Positions 1 through 7,512 of a stretch of DNA of 20,496 nucleotides are shown one piece after another (the stretch's first letter is position 1; each line of letters starts with the position of its first letter). The stretch spans positions 30,282 to 50,777 of the forward strand of contig MFYT01000085.1 in the NCBI GenBank assembly GCA_001789205.1. The letters run 5' to 3'. Origin of the DNA: Candidatus Raymondbacteria bacterium RIFOXYA2_FULL_49_16. Its GTDB lineage: Bacteria > Fibrobacterota > OXYB2-FULL-49-7 > XYB2-FULL-49-35. The notes beneath the pieces were generated by a model, which was given only the letters and a program-made list of their open reading frames with translations, was not told where the DNA came from and did not search any database. Both the position numbers and the translations under genes were made by a program.

Positions 1-1182
1 AGCCTTCAATTCCTCCAATTTCCGGATTTCGTCGAAAAAGGGGATTTTGTCCGACATTTCCACGCGCAATTCCATCTCATCGAGTCCATCATTTCTGGAA
101 ATGACCACCTGGTAATGGGGCGTGATCTTTTCGACCGTATGTAGCACCTCCTCTATCTGCGAAGGAAAAAACTTCATACCCTTGATTATGATAAGGTCGT
201 CGGTCCGACCCGAGACCCTGCTCAAACGTCTGAAAGTGCGCCCGCACGCGCACGCGCCAGGCATAAGCGACGCAAGATCTCCGGTCCGGTAGCGGACAAG
301 AGGAAAGCCCTCCTTTGTGATAGTGGTGAGCACGACCTCGCCCTGAACGCCTTCAGACACCGGTTCCAGCGTCTTGGGATCAATTATTTCAGCTATAAAA
401 TGGTCCTCGTTCACATGAAGGCCGTTTTTGCATTCGCATTCAGCAGCAATGCCCGGACCTAAAACCTCGGAAATGCCATAGTTGTCGAACGCGTTTATAT
501 GCAGCCGCTCCTCTATCTGCTCCCGCATTGTTTGGTTCCATGGTTCGGCGCCGAACACCCCGTTCTTCAGGTGCAATTCCTCGGGGTGCACACCCATCTC
601 CCGAAGTTCGTGGGCAAGTTTTAGAGCATAGGTGGGCGTGGAGACCAAAGCCGTGACCTTATAATCCTTCATCACCGTGATCTGTTTGCGCATGTCAGCG
701 CTTTCGGACGAGGGTATCACCGATGCGCCAATAAGTTCGGCGCCATAATGAAATCCCAGCCCTCCGGTAAAAAGGCTGTAGCTGAACGCAACCTGCACAA
801 AATCGTGCTCATTGATGCCTGCGGCGGAAAGTGAACGGGCCACCAGTTCGGCCCAGTGGCAAAGGTCGTTTTTGGTATAGCCCATGACAATGGGCCTGCC
901 GGTGGCACCCGAGGTTGTATGGATACGCACAATATCGCGAAGCGGGACCGCGAACATGCCGTAGGGATAACTGGTAGCGAGGTCAGCCTTGGAGGTAAGG
1001 GGCAGATGGCGCATATCGTTGACCCCGCCAATCTTTCCTATGTCGGTAGCGCACTGGTCAAAACGGTTTTTATAAAACGCCACGTTCCGGTATACGCGAT
1101 TGAGTGTGGTCTGCAGTTTTTCCACTTGCAGCTGGTCAATATCATCGCGCGGCATGGACTCGGCTTTCTTAGTATGGATCAT
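1..1182 (-). CDS. paaK: Phenylacetate-CoA ligase (partial, C-terminus beyond the window)
   Basis: An adenylate-forming enzyme that activates phenylacetate (or a related aryl acid) to its CoA thioester with ATP, in the cytoplasm. The frame is open for 394 codons to the window edge, so about 40 C-terminal residues are missing against the usual 430-440. The ATG at 1182 follows GGAGG (1189-1193). Visible motifs are the phosphate-binding loop TTSGATGRP (about residues 89-97), the adenine-binding YGISEVLGPG (about 235-244), YRTGDL (about 298-303) and the hinge region GRTDDLIIIKGMKFFP, all typical of the PaaK family. The Cys-rich stretches AECEC and ACACG resemble the metal-binding part of this family. 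The gene is 17 bp downstream of livF and is very probably its operon mate, which suggests that the transporter brings in an aryl acid or an amino acid degraded to one. The family call is secure; the exact substrate (phenylacetate, indoleacetate, hydroxyphenylacetate) is not. Confidence 0.95.
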   Translation of the reverse strand, partial: MIHTKKAESMPRDDIDQLQVEKLQTTLNRVYRNVAFYKNRFDQCATDIGKIGGVNDMRHLPLTSKADLATSYPYGMFAVPLRDIVRIHTTSGATGRPIVMGYTKNDLCHWAELVARSLSAAGINEHDFVQVAFSYSLFTGGLGFHYGAELIGASVIPSSESADMRKQITVMKDYKVTALVSTPTYALKLAHELREMGVHPEELHLKNGVFGAEPWNQTMREQIEERLHINAFDNYGISEVLGPGIAAECECKNGLHVNEDHFIAEIIDPKTLEPVSEGVQGEVVLTTITKEGFPLVRYRTGDLASLMPGACACGRTFRRLSRVSGRTDDLIIIKGMKFFPSQIEEVLHTVEKITPHYQVVISRNDGLDEMELRVEMSDKIPFFDEIRKLEELKA

Positions 1183-1199
1183 TGGACGCCTCCGGATAT

Positions 1200-1934
1200 C
1201 TATTCGTTAATTTTCCTATATTCTTTGCCCAGATAGGCCCGCTGCACATCCTTGTTGTCGAGCAGTTCCCGCGATGCTCCCTCGAGAACGATCCGGCCTG
1301 TCTCAAGGACATATCCCCTGTCCGCCACGCCAAGCGCGGCTTTTGCGTTCTGTTCAACAAGTAAAATCGTCTTCCCTTCATCGCGCAGGCGACGGACAAC
1401 GGAGAATAGTTCCTTGACCATCAGAGGCGCAAGGCCCATGGAGGGTTCGTCGAGCATGAGCAGGCCGGGCCGCGCCATAAGCGCCCTGGCCATGGCAAGC
1501 ATTTGCTGCTCTCCGCCCGAAAGCGTTCCCGCAAGCTGGGTCTTGCGTGCCAATAGCGTCGGGAAGATGGAAAAAACATAGGGCAGGTCCTCTTCTATCT
1601 CATACTTTTTTCCCCGTTTGTACTGGATATATGCGCCAAGCGCCAGGTTCTCAACAACGGTCATGGCGCCAAACACATGGCGCCCCTCGGGAACCAGCGA
1701 ACAACCCATGGCGACAATGGTCTCAGCGGAAGAACGGACCACAGGCGCCCTGTTTAGGAGTATGGTACCGGAGCGCGGCCGCACAATACTGGCCAGGGTT
1801 TTTAGCAGTGTCGATTTTCCCGCGCCATTGGCGCCAATGATTGTAACAATCTCGCCTTTATCCACATGAAGGGACACCCCCTTTAACACACGTAAAGCGC
1901 CATACCCTGACTCAAGATTCCTGACGCGTATCAT
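1200..1934 (-). CDS. livF: Branched-chain amino acid type ABC transporter ATP-binding protein LivF
   Basis: One of the two ATPases that drive the HAAT/Liv-family importer; it binds the LivH/LivM membrane pair on the cytoplasmic side. The product has 244 residues, the normal LivF length. Walker A is GANGAGKS (about 34-41), the ABC signature is LSGGEQQ (138-144) and Walker B with catalytic Glu is LLMLDEP (158-164), followed by SMGLAP, a LivF hallmark. The H-loop His is replaced in the usual position by the LivF-type LVEQNA segment. The start codon overlaps the end of livG by 4 bp (ATGA), so the two ATPases are probably translationally coupled and made in equal amounts. paaK follows after 17 bp. 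Known members move branched-chain amino acids, but the family also carries aromatic acids, amides and urea, so the substrate cannot be read from this subunit. Confidence 0.95.
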   Translation of the reverse strand: MIRVRNLESGYGALRVLKGVSLHVDKGEIVTIIGANGAGKSTLLKTLASIVRPRSGTILLNRAPVVRSSAETIVAMGCSLVPEGRHVFGAMTVVENLALGAYIQYKRGKKYEIEEDLPYVFSIFPTLLARKTQLAGTLSGGEQQMLAMARALMARPGLLMLDEPSMGLAPLMVKELFSVVRRLRDEGKTILLVEQNAKAALGVADRGYVLETGRIVLEGASRELLDNKDVQRAYLGKEYRKINE

Positions 1935-2689
1935 TCTTCCCCCAGGTATACCCGCACAACATCGGCGTTGCGCTGGATATCGGACGGCTTTCCTTCGGCG
2001 ATCTTCTGACCTGAACTTACTACGACAATCTCATCTGATATGTCCATAATAAGCGACATATCGTGCTCAACAATAAGTATGGTGACCCCTTTTCCACGGA
2101 TATGCGCGATCTGGCTGGCGAGCTGCGCTGTTTCCTGGGTATTGAGCCCCGCGGCAGGCTCGTCAAGCAGGAGGAGCGCGGGACCGGATGCAAGCGCGCG
2201 CGCAAACTCGACCGCGCGTTGCTGGCCAAAGGAAAGGTGCGCGGCATTGCGTTTAGCAAGCTCTCCGATGTTGAAAAAAGCGAGCATCTCGTGCGCCTTC
2301 TCGCTGATAAACGCTTCCTCGGCCCGTGCTTGCGGCAACCGGAGCATACCAGCGGCAAGGCCCGCCCTTCCTTTCACATGCATGCCAGCCATCACATTTT
2401 CAAGCACGGAAAGGTTCGGAAATAGTTTGATATTTTGGAAGGTGCGTAAAATTCCCCGCTGCGCTATCCGATAAGGCGGCAGCCCAAAAATGGAACTGTT
2501 TTTGAACCTGACTGACCCGCAGTCGGGCCTGATCGACCCTGCTATCAAATTGAAGAGTGTTGTCTTTCCCGCGCCATTGGGGCCAATGATGGCCTTTATA
2601 TTTCCCTGCGGCACATCAAAACTGACAGCGCTGACAGCCTTGAGCCCGCCAAAGAACTTGCTAAGATTGTTTACTTCGAGTAGTGCCAT
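1931..2689 (-). CDS. livG: Branched-chain amino acid type ABC transporter ATP-binding protein LivG
   Basis: The second ATPase of the Liv importer. It has 252 residues, the usual length. Walker A is GPNGAGKTT (36-44), the signature is LSFGQQRA (152-159), Walker B is LLLLDEP (172-178) followed by AAGLN, and the H-loop segment is IVEHDM; the AAGLN and EHDM forms separate LivG from LivF. The ATG at 2689 lacks a clear Shine-Dalgarno sequence: the 20 bases before it are T- and A-rich. Translation may depend on ribosomes arriving from livM, whose stop is 41 bp upstream. The 3' end overlaps livF by 4 bp. All catalytic residues are present, so it should be active. Confidence 0.95.
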   Translation of the reverse strand: MALLEVNNLSKFFGGLKAVSAVSFDVPQGNIKAIIGPNGAGKTTLFNLIAGSIRPDCGSVRFKNSSIFGLPPYRIAQRGILRTFQNIKLFPNLSVLENVMAGMHVKGRAGLAAGMLRLPQARAEEAFISEKAHEMLAFFNIGELAKRNAAHLSFGQQRAVEFARALASGPALLLLDEPAAGLNTQETAQLASQIAHIRGKGVTILIVEHDMSLIMDISDEIVVVSSGQKIAEGKPSDIQRNADVVRVYLGEE

Positions 2690-2730
2690 AATGAAAAAGG
2701 TTAGGGTAGAGAAAAATTCATACGTTTATT

Positions 2731-3789
2731 TTATTCTCTGACCTTCACCTTGACCCTAGCCTCAACCTTGGTTCTGATCGTCTTTATTATTCCATCCGGC
2801 GCAAACAGCATTATTCCTATCAATATCGCACCAAAGACCGCGTCGTCGTACGATCCAAAATAACCGCGCAGCGAAAGGTAATTGAGCAGCACGCTCATAA
2901 TGAGGGTTCCCCAGAGATTTGCCATGCCTCCGACCGCGACAATAGCCACATACCGTACGGATTTCATGACCCCTGCCTCGGACGGCCCAATGCCTCCATT
3001 GTAATGAGTGAGACAGACGCCTGCCAGCGAGGCAAAAAGAGCGCTGATGATAAAAACCATCAGTTTGTACCGGGGAATATGTATTCCTATGGCGCTGGCG
3101 GCCTCCTCGCTCCCATGGATGGACTTGAGCGCCCTGCCCACGCGTGAATCAATAAGATTCAGCAGCAACAGCATACCGCATATCACCATTACCCAGGCAA
3201 TGTAATAATTGATGACCTTGTTGGCGAACCCGCCGCCAATGGCGATTCCCGGTACAATGGTAAACTGAGGTACTCCGGAGATACCATCAGCTTGGCCGAA
3301 AAGACCAGTACCAAGCGTTATCCGGTACACAATAATGCCAAACCCGAGCGTTGCCATGGCCAGGTAGTGGCCTTTGAGCTTGAGCACCGGAATGCCAATG
3401 ATGATCGCGATAACCACTGTGATGATGCCGGCTCCGCCAAGCGCAATCCACGGTGACAGGGAAAGCTGTGCAACACCATAGAGGTCAGTACCTGGCTTGG
3501 CCAGTCCGCATTGCACGAGCAATGAAACAATCCGCGAGGAAGTGTGCGCCTGGAGATTCATGGTTGTGAGTACAGCCGTGGTATAGCCGCCAATGGCGAA
3601 AAAAGCCGCATGACCCAATGATATCTGGCCCGCATATCCCATGAGCATGCAGAGGCCAACAGCAACCAGACTGTAATAAGCCGCCATGGTAAGCTGGGTC
3701 AGATAGTACTCTCTGCCGCAAAGTGTTGAACCCAGCTGGATGACCGCTACAACGGCCGCAAGGGACAATATTGAGATGTATCGTTTCAT
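2731..3789 (-). CDS. livM: Branched-chain amino acid type ABC transporter permease LivM
   Basis: Inner-membrane permease that pairs with LivH to form the translocation path. From the ATG at 3789 it has 352 residues (MKRYISIL start), close to the usual short LivM. The segment MGYAGQISLGHAAFFAIGGY is diagnostic for LivM, and the protein has about eight to ten hydrophobic segments. The cytoplasmic loop with GRALKSIHGSEEAASAIGI is the EAA-like contact for the ATPases. An in-frame GTG at 3828 would add 13 residues, but the added sequence is polar and a purine-rich stretch (GAAAGAAAAACC) precedes the ATG, so I prefer 3789. livH ends 62 bp upstream and livG starts 41 bp downstream. The C-terminal tail is highly charged with repeated V-K/R pairs. 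Confidence 0.93.
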   Translation of the reverse strand: MKRYISILSLAAVVAVIQLGSTLCGREYYLTQLTMAAYYSLVAVGLCMLMGYAGQISLGHAAFFAIGGYTTAVLTTMNLQAHTSSRIVSLLVQCGLAKPGTDLYGVAQLSLSPWIALGGAGIITVVIAIIIGIPVLKLKGHYLAMATLGFGIIVYRITLGTGLFGQADGISGVPQFTIVPGIAIGGGFANKVINYYIAWVMVICGMLLLLNLIDSRVGRALKSIHGSEEAASAIGIHIPRYKLMVFIISALFASLAGVCLTHYNGGIGPSEAGVMKSVRYVAIVAVGGMANLWGTLIMSVLLNYLSLRGYFGSYDDAVFGAILIGIMLFAPDGIIKTIRTKVEARVKVKVRE

Positions 3790-3851
3790 GGTTTTTCTTT
3801 CTTTTCCATAGAGACAAAGCGCTGCCACGCCCCTGCTATGGAAAAGAAAAC

Positions 3852-4739
3852 TTAAAATTCCTTGAGCCTCCCTGCTTCCCTGTTCCCGAACAGGCCGCTT
3901 GGCCTGAAAAACAGCACCAGGAGCAGGATGGCAATGGAAATGGCATCGGTATAGGCAAGCGGCATGACCGTAATGCTGAAGGTCTCGAGCAGACCCACGA
4001 TAAGGCCAGCGGCAACAGCGGCCATGCTGTTACCAAGCCCGCCAAACACGGCAACCGCAAACCCTTTTATGGCAAGGTGCGTGCCGCAATCGTACTGGGT
4101 CTGGGTTATAGGAGAGATCACACACCCGGCAAGCGCTCCTATTGCGCCGCTGAGCATAAATGAGAGCGTCACCATATTCCGCGTGTTGATGCCGCAGAGT
4201 GACGCGGCCATTTTATCCGAGGAACAGGCGCGAATGGAGCGGCCGGTCAGCGTGTACTTGAAAAAAACATTGAGCAATACCACTATGAGCGCGCATATCC
4301 CAAGGACCCAGAGTACCTGCGGCGATATGTGCGCCCCGAAAACGCTTACAGAACTCACCTCATTGCCGGTAAAAAACCGCAGCGACCGTACCTTCTCGTC
4401 CCAGATATGCAACGCGGCCTCGCGGATAAGAATGGAGAGGCCGATGGTGATAATAATCATCCTGAGTACGGACGGCCTGTCGAGCCACCGGATACAGCAT
4501 ATTTCTATAAGCGCCCCAAGCAATGCCGTGATAATGACAGCGAACAAAATAGCGAGCGGCAGGGGCAGAAAGGCGGAAAGCGTTATGGCGGTCATCGCGC
4601 CCACCATGATAAACTCACCCTGCGCGAAATTGATGATTCCCGTGGCATTGTATATAATGTTATAGCCAATGGCCGCAATCGCGTAGATACTGCCTATGGT
4701 AAGGCCCGAAAGAATATATTGGACAGTCTGTTCCAACAC
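3852..4739 (-). CDS. livH: Branched-chain amino acid type ABC transporter permease LivH
   Basis: The other inner-membrane permease of the Liv importer, 295 residues, which is normal. The N-terminus carries the LivH hallmark NATGIINFAQGEFIMVGAM (about 31-49), and the EAA-like loop contains GRSIRACSSDKMAASLCGI. Eight or so hydrophobic helices are visible. The start is a GTG at 4739 preceded by GGGGAA at a fair distance; a TTG one codon later is the only close alternative. It lies 81 bp after livK, and that gap contains an intrinsic terminator, so livH and everything downstream should be expressed by read-through at a lower level than livK. Confidence 0.94.
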   Translation of the reverse strand: MLEQTVQYILSGLTIGSIYAIAAIGYNIIYNATGIINFAQGEFIMVGAMTAITLSAFLPLPLAILFAVIITALLGALIEICCIRWLDRPSVLRMIIITIGLSILIREAALHIWDEKVRSLRFFTGNEVSSVSVFGAHISPQVLWVLGICALIVVLLNVFFKYTLTGRSIRACSSDKMAASLCGINTRNMVTLSFMLSGAIGALAGCVISPITQTQYDCGTHLAIKGFAVAVFGGLGNSMAAVAAGLIVGLLETFSITVMPLAYTDAISIAILLLVLFFRPSGLFGNREAGRLKEF

Positions 4740-4757
4740 AGGGTTCCCCGTTGATAG

Positions 4758-4794
4758 AAAAAAAAAGGCCCTGGAAAATATACTATCCAGGACC
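4758..4794 (-). terminator. Intrinsic terminator between livK and livH, probably partial
   Basis: Read on the minus strand, an 8-bp stem (GGTCCTGG with CCAGGGCC, one G:U pair) closes a 12-base A/T-rich loop and is followed at once by nine T residues. It begins 27 bp after the livK stop. The same arrangement is known behind many binding-protein genes, where it raises the ratio of binding protein to membrane components. Since livHMGF and paaK have no clear promoter of their own, termination is likely incomplete. Confidence 0.85.
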
Positions 4795-4820
4795 CGCTAA
4801 ATTACAGTATTGTTTGAACG

Positions 4821-5981
4821 CTATTTCTGTTCGAGGAGAGCGAATTTGCCGTCCTTCACTGTCAGCATTTCAAAGGCGTCAAGACCAAGGCCATTATGGT
4901 CGTCGGCCGAGAAATTAAAGACCCCGCCAGTGCCGGCAAAGCCCTTCAGGTTTTCAAGCGCCATCCGCACTTGTTCCTTGTCAAGGCCCGCGGTTTCCAT
5001 GGATTTGACCAGCACCATGAGCGCGTCGTAGGCATGGCCGCCGAAAGTGCTCACGTCTTCCTGGTACTTGGCTTCGTAGTCGGTCTTATACTTCGTGAGC
5101 ACCGACTTCTGCGGATGGTCCGCAGGAAGCAGGTCCGCCACCAGCAGGCGGCCGCACGGGAAAATGATCCCCTCACCCGCCTCGCCGGCTTCCTTCACAT
5201 AGCGTATGTTGCCGAACCCGTGGCTTTGGAAAAGTGGCACGCCCATTTTCAGCTGTTTCATGTTCTTTGCGACAATGGCCTGGGCCGGTTCAATGGACCA
5301 GTTCACCACAGCCTGCACTTTCTTTGATTTCAGTTTGGCGAGCACACCAGTAAGATCAGTGGCGGTTTTGTCGTACACCTCGGAGATGAGAATGGTGATG
5401 CTGTTTTCAGGCGCAAGTTTCTCGAGCTGTTCCTTGCCCGCATTGCCGAAACCAGTGTTGCTCGACACCACGCCAATCTTGGAAATGCCCATTTTCTTCA
5501 TGGTTTCGAATATTTTGATCGCTGCCTGGCTGTCCTTCTGGGGGACCTTGAACACGTATTTGGCGAGCGGGTTCACAATGACTTCCGCTGCCGCGCAGGA
5601 GACAAGAAGCACCTTGGCCTCTTCACAAAGGTTCTTGATCTTCATTGTCTCGCCGCTGGTCGAAGGACCAATGATCGCAAAGACCTTTTCCTCTTCAATC
5701 AGCTGTTTGGCAAATGAAATGGCGTTTTCAGGATCGCCTTTTGTGTCCTTGATCACCGCTTCAAGTTTCGCGCCCTTTACACCGCCGGCCATGTTAATCT
5801 GGTCAACCAGCATCTGCACGGTCTTGGCCTCTGGTGCGCCAAGAAATGAAGCAGGCCCGGTAACAGAGAACAACGCGCCTATTTTAACCACCTGCTGGGG
5901 CGCCGGTTTTTTGGCGCACGACAGCGAAATCGCCATACCCATGCTCAAAAGCGTAACACCCAAGATTTTAAATATTTTCAT
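4821..5981 (-). CDS. livK: Liv-type periplasmic substrate-binding protein
   Basis: Periplasmic binding protein of the HAAT family (type I fold, Leu/Ile/Val-binding-like) that delivers substrate to LivH/LivM. It has 386 residues. An export signal with a Cys at 22 (ISLSCAKK) suggests a lipoprotein, although the lipobox is imperfect. The mature start VVKIGALFSVTGPASFLG and the following NMAGGVKGAKLE and GPSTSGE segments are typical of the family; in homologues the SxTS-like stretch touches the ligand carboxylate and amino group. The ATG at 5981 is preceded by a perfect AGGAGG (5991-5996). The gene starts 30 bp after the outer-membrane barrel gene and ends 27 bp before a terminator. The symbol is by family and synteny; the ligand is unknown, and the paaK link makes aryl acids plausible. 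Confidence 0.93.
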   Translation of the reverse strand: MKIFKILGVTLLSMGMAISLSCAKKPAPQQVVKIGALFSVTGPASFLGAPEAKTVQMLVDQINMAGGVKGAKLEAVIKDTKGDPENAISFAKQLIEEEKVFAIIGPSTSGETMKIKNLCEEAKVLLVSCAAAEVIVNPLAKYVFKVPQKDSQAAIKIFETMKKMGISKIGVVSSNTGFGNAGKEQLEKLAPENSITILISEVYDKTATDLTGVLAKLKSKKVQAVVNWSIEPAQAIVAKNMKQLKMGVPLFQSHGFGNIRYVKEAGEAGEGIIFPCGRLLVADLLPADHPQKSVLTKYKTDYEAKYQEDVSTFGGHAYDALMVLVKSMETAGLDKEQVRMALENLKGFAGTGGVFNFSADDHNGLGLDAFEMLTVKDGKFALLEQK

Positions 5982-6011
5982 AAATTTAATCCTCCTACTT
6001 TTGTTTAGGGA

Positions 6012-7148
6012 TTAGAATTTTCCTGTGATCAGCAATTCGGGACGGATTTCCTGCTTGGAATCGAGACTGGCGTTGTTATCGGCATACGATGTTAAAAAGA
6101 ACCTGATTCTTGGCATAATCTGGAAATTCTTGTTGATGTCCCACCCATATTTAGCATCAACATATATATACGAACTCATGGTGCTGTCATCTTCGGTATT
6201 ACCGTCGTTGCTGAACTTGAAATCGACAATCGCTGCGCCAGGTCCAGCCTTGTAGCTGCCGCCGATTCCTGCGATAATACCGCGATGGTTGTCAAGTACA
6301 TCCGCAGCTGTACGGCTGTTGGTGTTCGATATCTGGGCAAAACCGCCGCACGCATTGACCGCCACACCATCCATGACTTTGTAACTTGCGCTAAGCCCGG
6401 CGCCAATTTCATGGTCGCCTTTCTCGGTGGTGGCATTGTAGTTGCGATACAGAATACCAATGACCTGCGGGGTAAATGTAAGCGCGGCAATGCTTATAGG
6501 AAAATCGAGCACCCACATGGTTGCCGGAGGATTGCTCGTGGGCTCTTCAGCAGCGGTCTGTGTACGGGGAGTTATAACCGTTGAAAAAAGCTCGGCGCCC
6601 AGTTTGAAATCACCTTTAACAAGGGGAGCGCCTACCTTGATGCCCGCCATGGTATTATTGGTACCCACGACCCAACTGACCAGACCAGCGCCTGTATACG
6701 ACATGGTATTTGCCGGATTACGCAGGGAACGTTCAATAAGATCGAGCGGCCCATTGCTTGCGATAGGCTGTTGACCAATGGTAATAAAGAAAATGCCCGC
6801 ATCGTATTTTGCATATGCAAGGTGAAAGTAAGGAAAGTTGCCTTTGGATAGCCACCAATTGTTTGTAGTCAGTCCTACGCCTTCAGTGGTGACCCAGTCA
6901 TTGCCGCCCTGGAATTGCATGGTGACCTGGTCGTTCACTTTGATCTTTGCGCCAAAATAGAAGGACAGTTGGTTGGCATAGTCCATTGCAGTGCGGTCGC
7001 TGCCCGAATCAGGGGTCTGTGTGTGCATCTGGAGCCGCAGCCGGTACTGGGCAAGACCATAGGGGGTAACCGAAGGACCCGCATTTTGGGCCATGGTGAC
7101 CCCGGTTGTGGCCGCCAGCAGGGCGCACACGGCAATTACTTTGATCAT
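6012..7148 (-). CDS. Putative outer-membrane beta-barrel (porin-like) protein
   Basis: A 378-residue exported protein. Residues 1-20 form a signal peptide (cleavage probably after VTMA, before QNAG). The rest lacks long hydrophobic helices and instead shows alternating polar/hydrophobic strands, many Gly, Asn, Thr and aromatic residues, and ends in Phe (ITGKF), the C-terminal signature used by the BAM machinery. It begins with PYGLAQYRLRLQ, much like the first strand of general porins, and has an FFITIGQQPI segment like the porin strand facing the pore. The ATG at 7148 follows AGGAGG at 7154-7159. It lies 30 bp before livK with no terminator, so it is most likely the outer-membrane entry route for the Liv substrate. 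I cannot name a family; a porin or a transport-specific channel are both possible. Confidence 0.82.
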   Translation of the reverse strand: MIKVIAVCALLAATTGVTMAQNAGPSVTPYGLAQYRLRLQMHTQTPDSGSDRTAMDYANQLSFYFGAKIKVNDQVTMQFQGGNDWVTTEGVGLTTNNWWLSKGNFPYFHLAYAKYDAGIFFITIGQQPIASNGPLDLIERSLRNPANTMSYTGAGLVSWVVGTNNTMAGIKVGAPLVKGDFKLGAELFSTVITPRTQTAAEEPTSNPPATMWVLDFPISIAALTFTPQVIGILYRNYNATTEKGDHEIGAGLSASYKVMDGVAVNACGGFAQISNTNSRTAADVLDNHRGIIAGIGGSYKAGPGAAIVDFKFSNDGNTEDDSTMSSYIYVDAKYGWDINKNFQIMPRIRFFLTSYADNNASLDSKQEIRPELLITGKF

Positions 7149-7195
7149 TAGAACCTCCTCATTAATGTTTGAGTATAGTAGAGTATTTAGGTATA

Positions 7196-7225
7196 TATAT
7201 ACTTGATTTTTAAAAAATAATGCAA
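7196..7225 (-). promoter_or_regulatory. Putative sigma70-type promoter of the porin-liv-paaK operon
   Basis: On the minus strand TTGCAT (-35, 7220-7225) and TATATA (-10, 7196-7201) are separated by 18 bp, in an A/T-rich gap between the zinc-ribbon gene and the barrel gene. Transcription would begin near 7189, leaving a leader of about 40 bases before the ATG at 7148. Two T/A-rich palindromic patches (a TA dinucleotide run and a TTTTTTAAAAA patch) overlap it. No operator could be assigned. Confidence 0.55.
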
Positions 7226-7241
7226 GAGGAATCTATCAGAG

Positions 7242-7505
7242 TTAGAAAAAATAGGCCCTCAGAAAGGCGACAACCAGTACAATAGCGATGCCAGCAACCA
7301 CAATATTCCTTGCTGAAAAAGGTCTCTTTCCCTCGTCGAATTCACGCTGCACCGCATCGTTGTAATCGTCTGCGTCAAATTCTTCGGGATAGGCGGCATT
7401 GCCAGACCATCCGGTTTCATCGTCAGCGCCGCACGACGGGCATGTTTTTTCCCTTGTCTGTACCTCTTGACCGCACACCGGACAGATGAAATAATCGTTT
7501 TCCAT
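7242..7505 (-). CDS. Small zinc-ribbon protein with one C-terminal membrane helix
   Basis: An 87-residue protein. The N-terminus holds a zinc ribbon with two CPxCG knuckles (CPVCG at 8-12, CPSCG about 23-27), then an acidic middle containing ETGW and a DADDYND patch, then a hydrophobic helix of about 18 residues (IVVAGIAIVLVVAFL) ending RAYFF at the C-terminus. It would sit in the inner membrane with the ribbon in the cytoplasm. The ATG at 7505 is chosen because AAGGAG lies just before it; a longer reading into the kinase gene has no such site. The ribosome binding site overlaps the kinase stop codon and the gap is 7 bp, so it is probably translationally coupled to the kinase. Similar ribbon-plus-helix proteins occur as unnamed families in many bacteria. 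Function unknown; a partner or membrane anchor for the kinase is only an idea from context. Confidence 0.8.
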   Translation of the reverse strand: MENDYFICPVCGQEVQTREKTCPSCGADDETGWSGNAAYPEEFDADDYNDAVQREFDEGKRPFSARNIVVAGIAIVLVVAFLRAYFF

Positions 7506-7512
7506 GCACTCC

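Noticed and set aside
3786-3809. Seven-codon reading frame (MEKKEKP) whose stop overlaps the livM ATG
   Set aside because: It has no ribosome site and a low-complexity A-rich sequence; the overlap is likely chance from the purine-rich leader of livM.
3964-4665. 233-codon plus-strand open frame opposite livH
   Set aside because: Met/Ser/Pro-rich shadow translation without ribosome site or recognisable fold; livH motifs are intact on the other strand.
5206-6015. Long plus-strand open frame opposite livK
   Set aside because: Ser/Thr-rich translation typical of the antisense of a real gene; livK has family motifs, signal peptide and AGGAGG.
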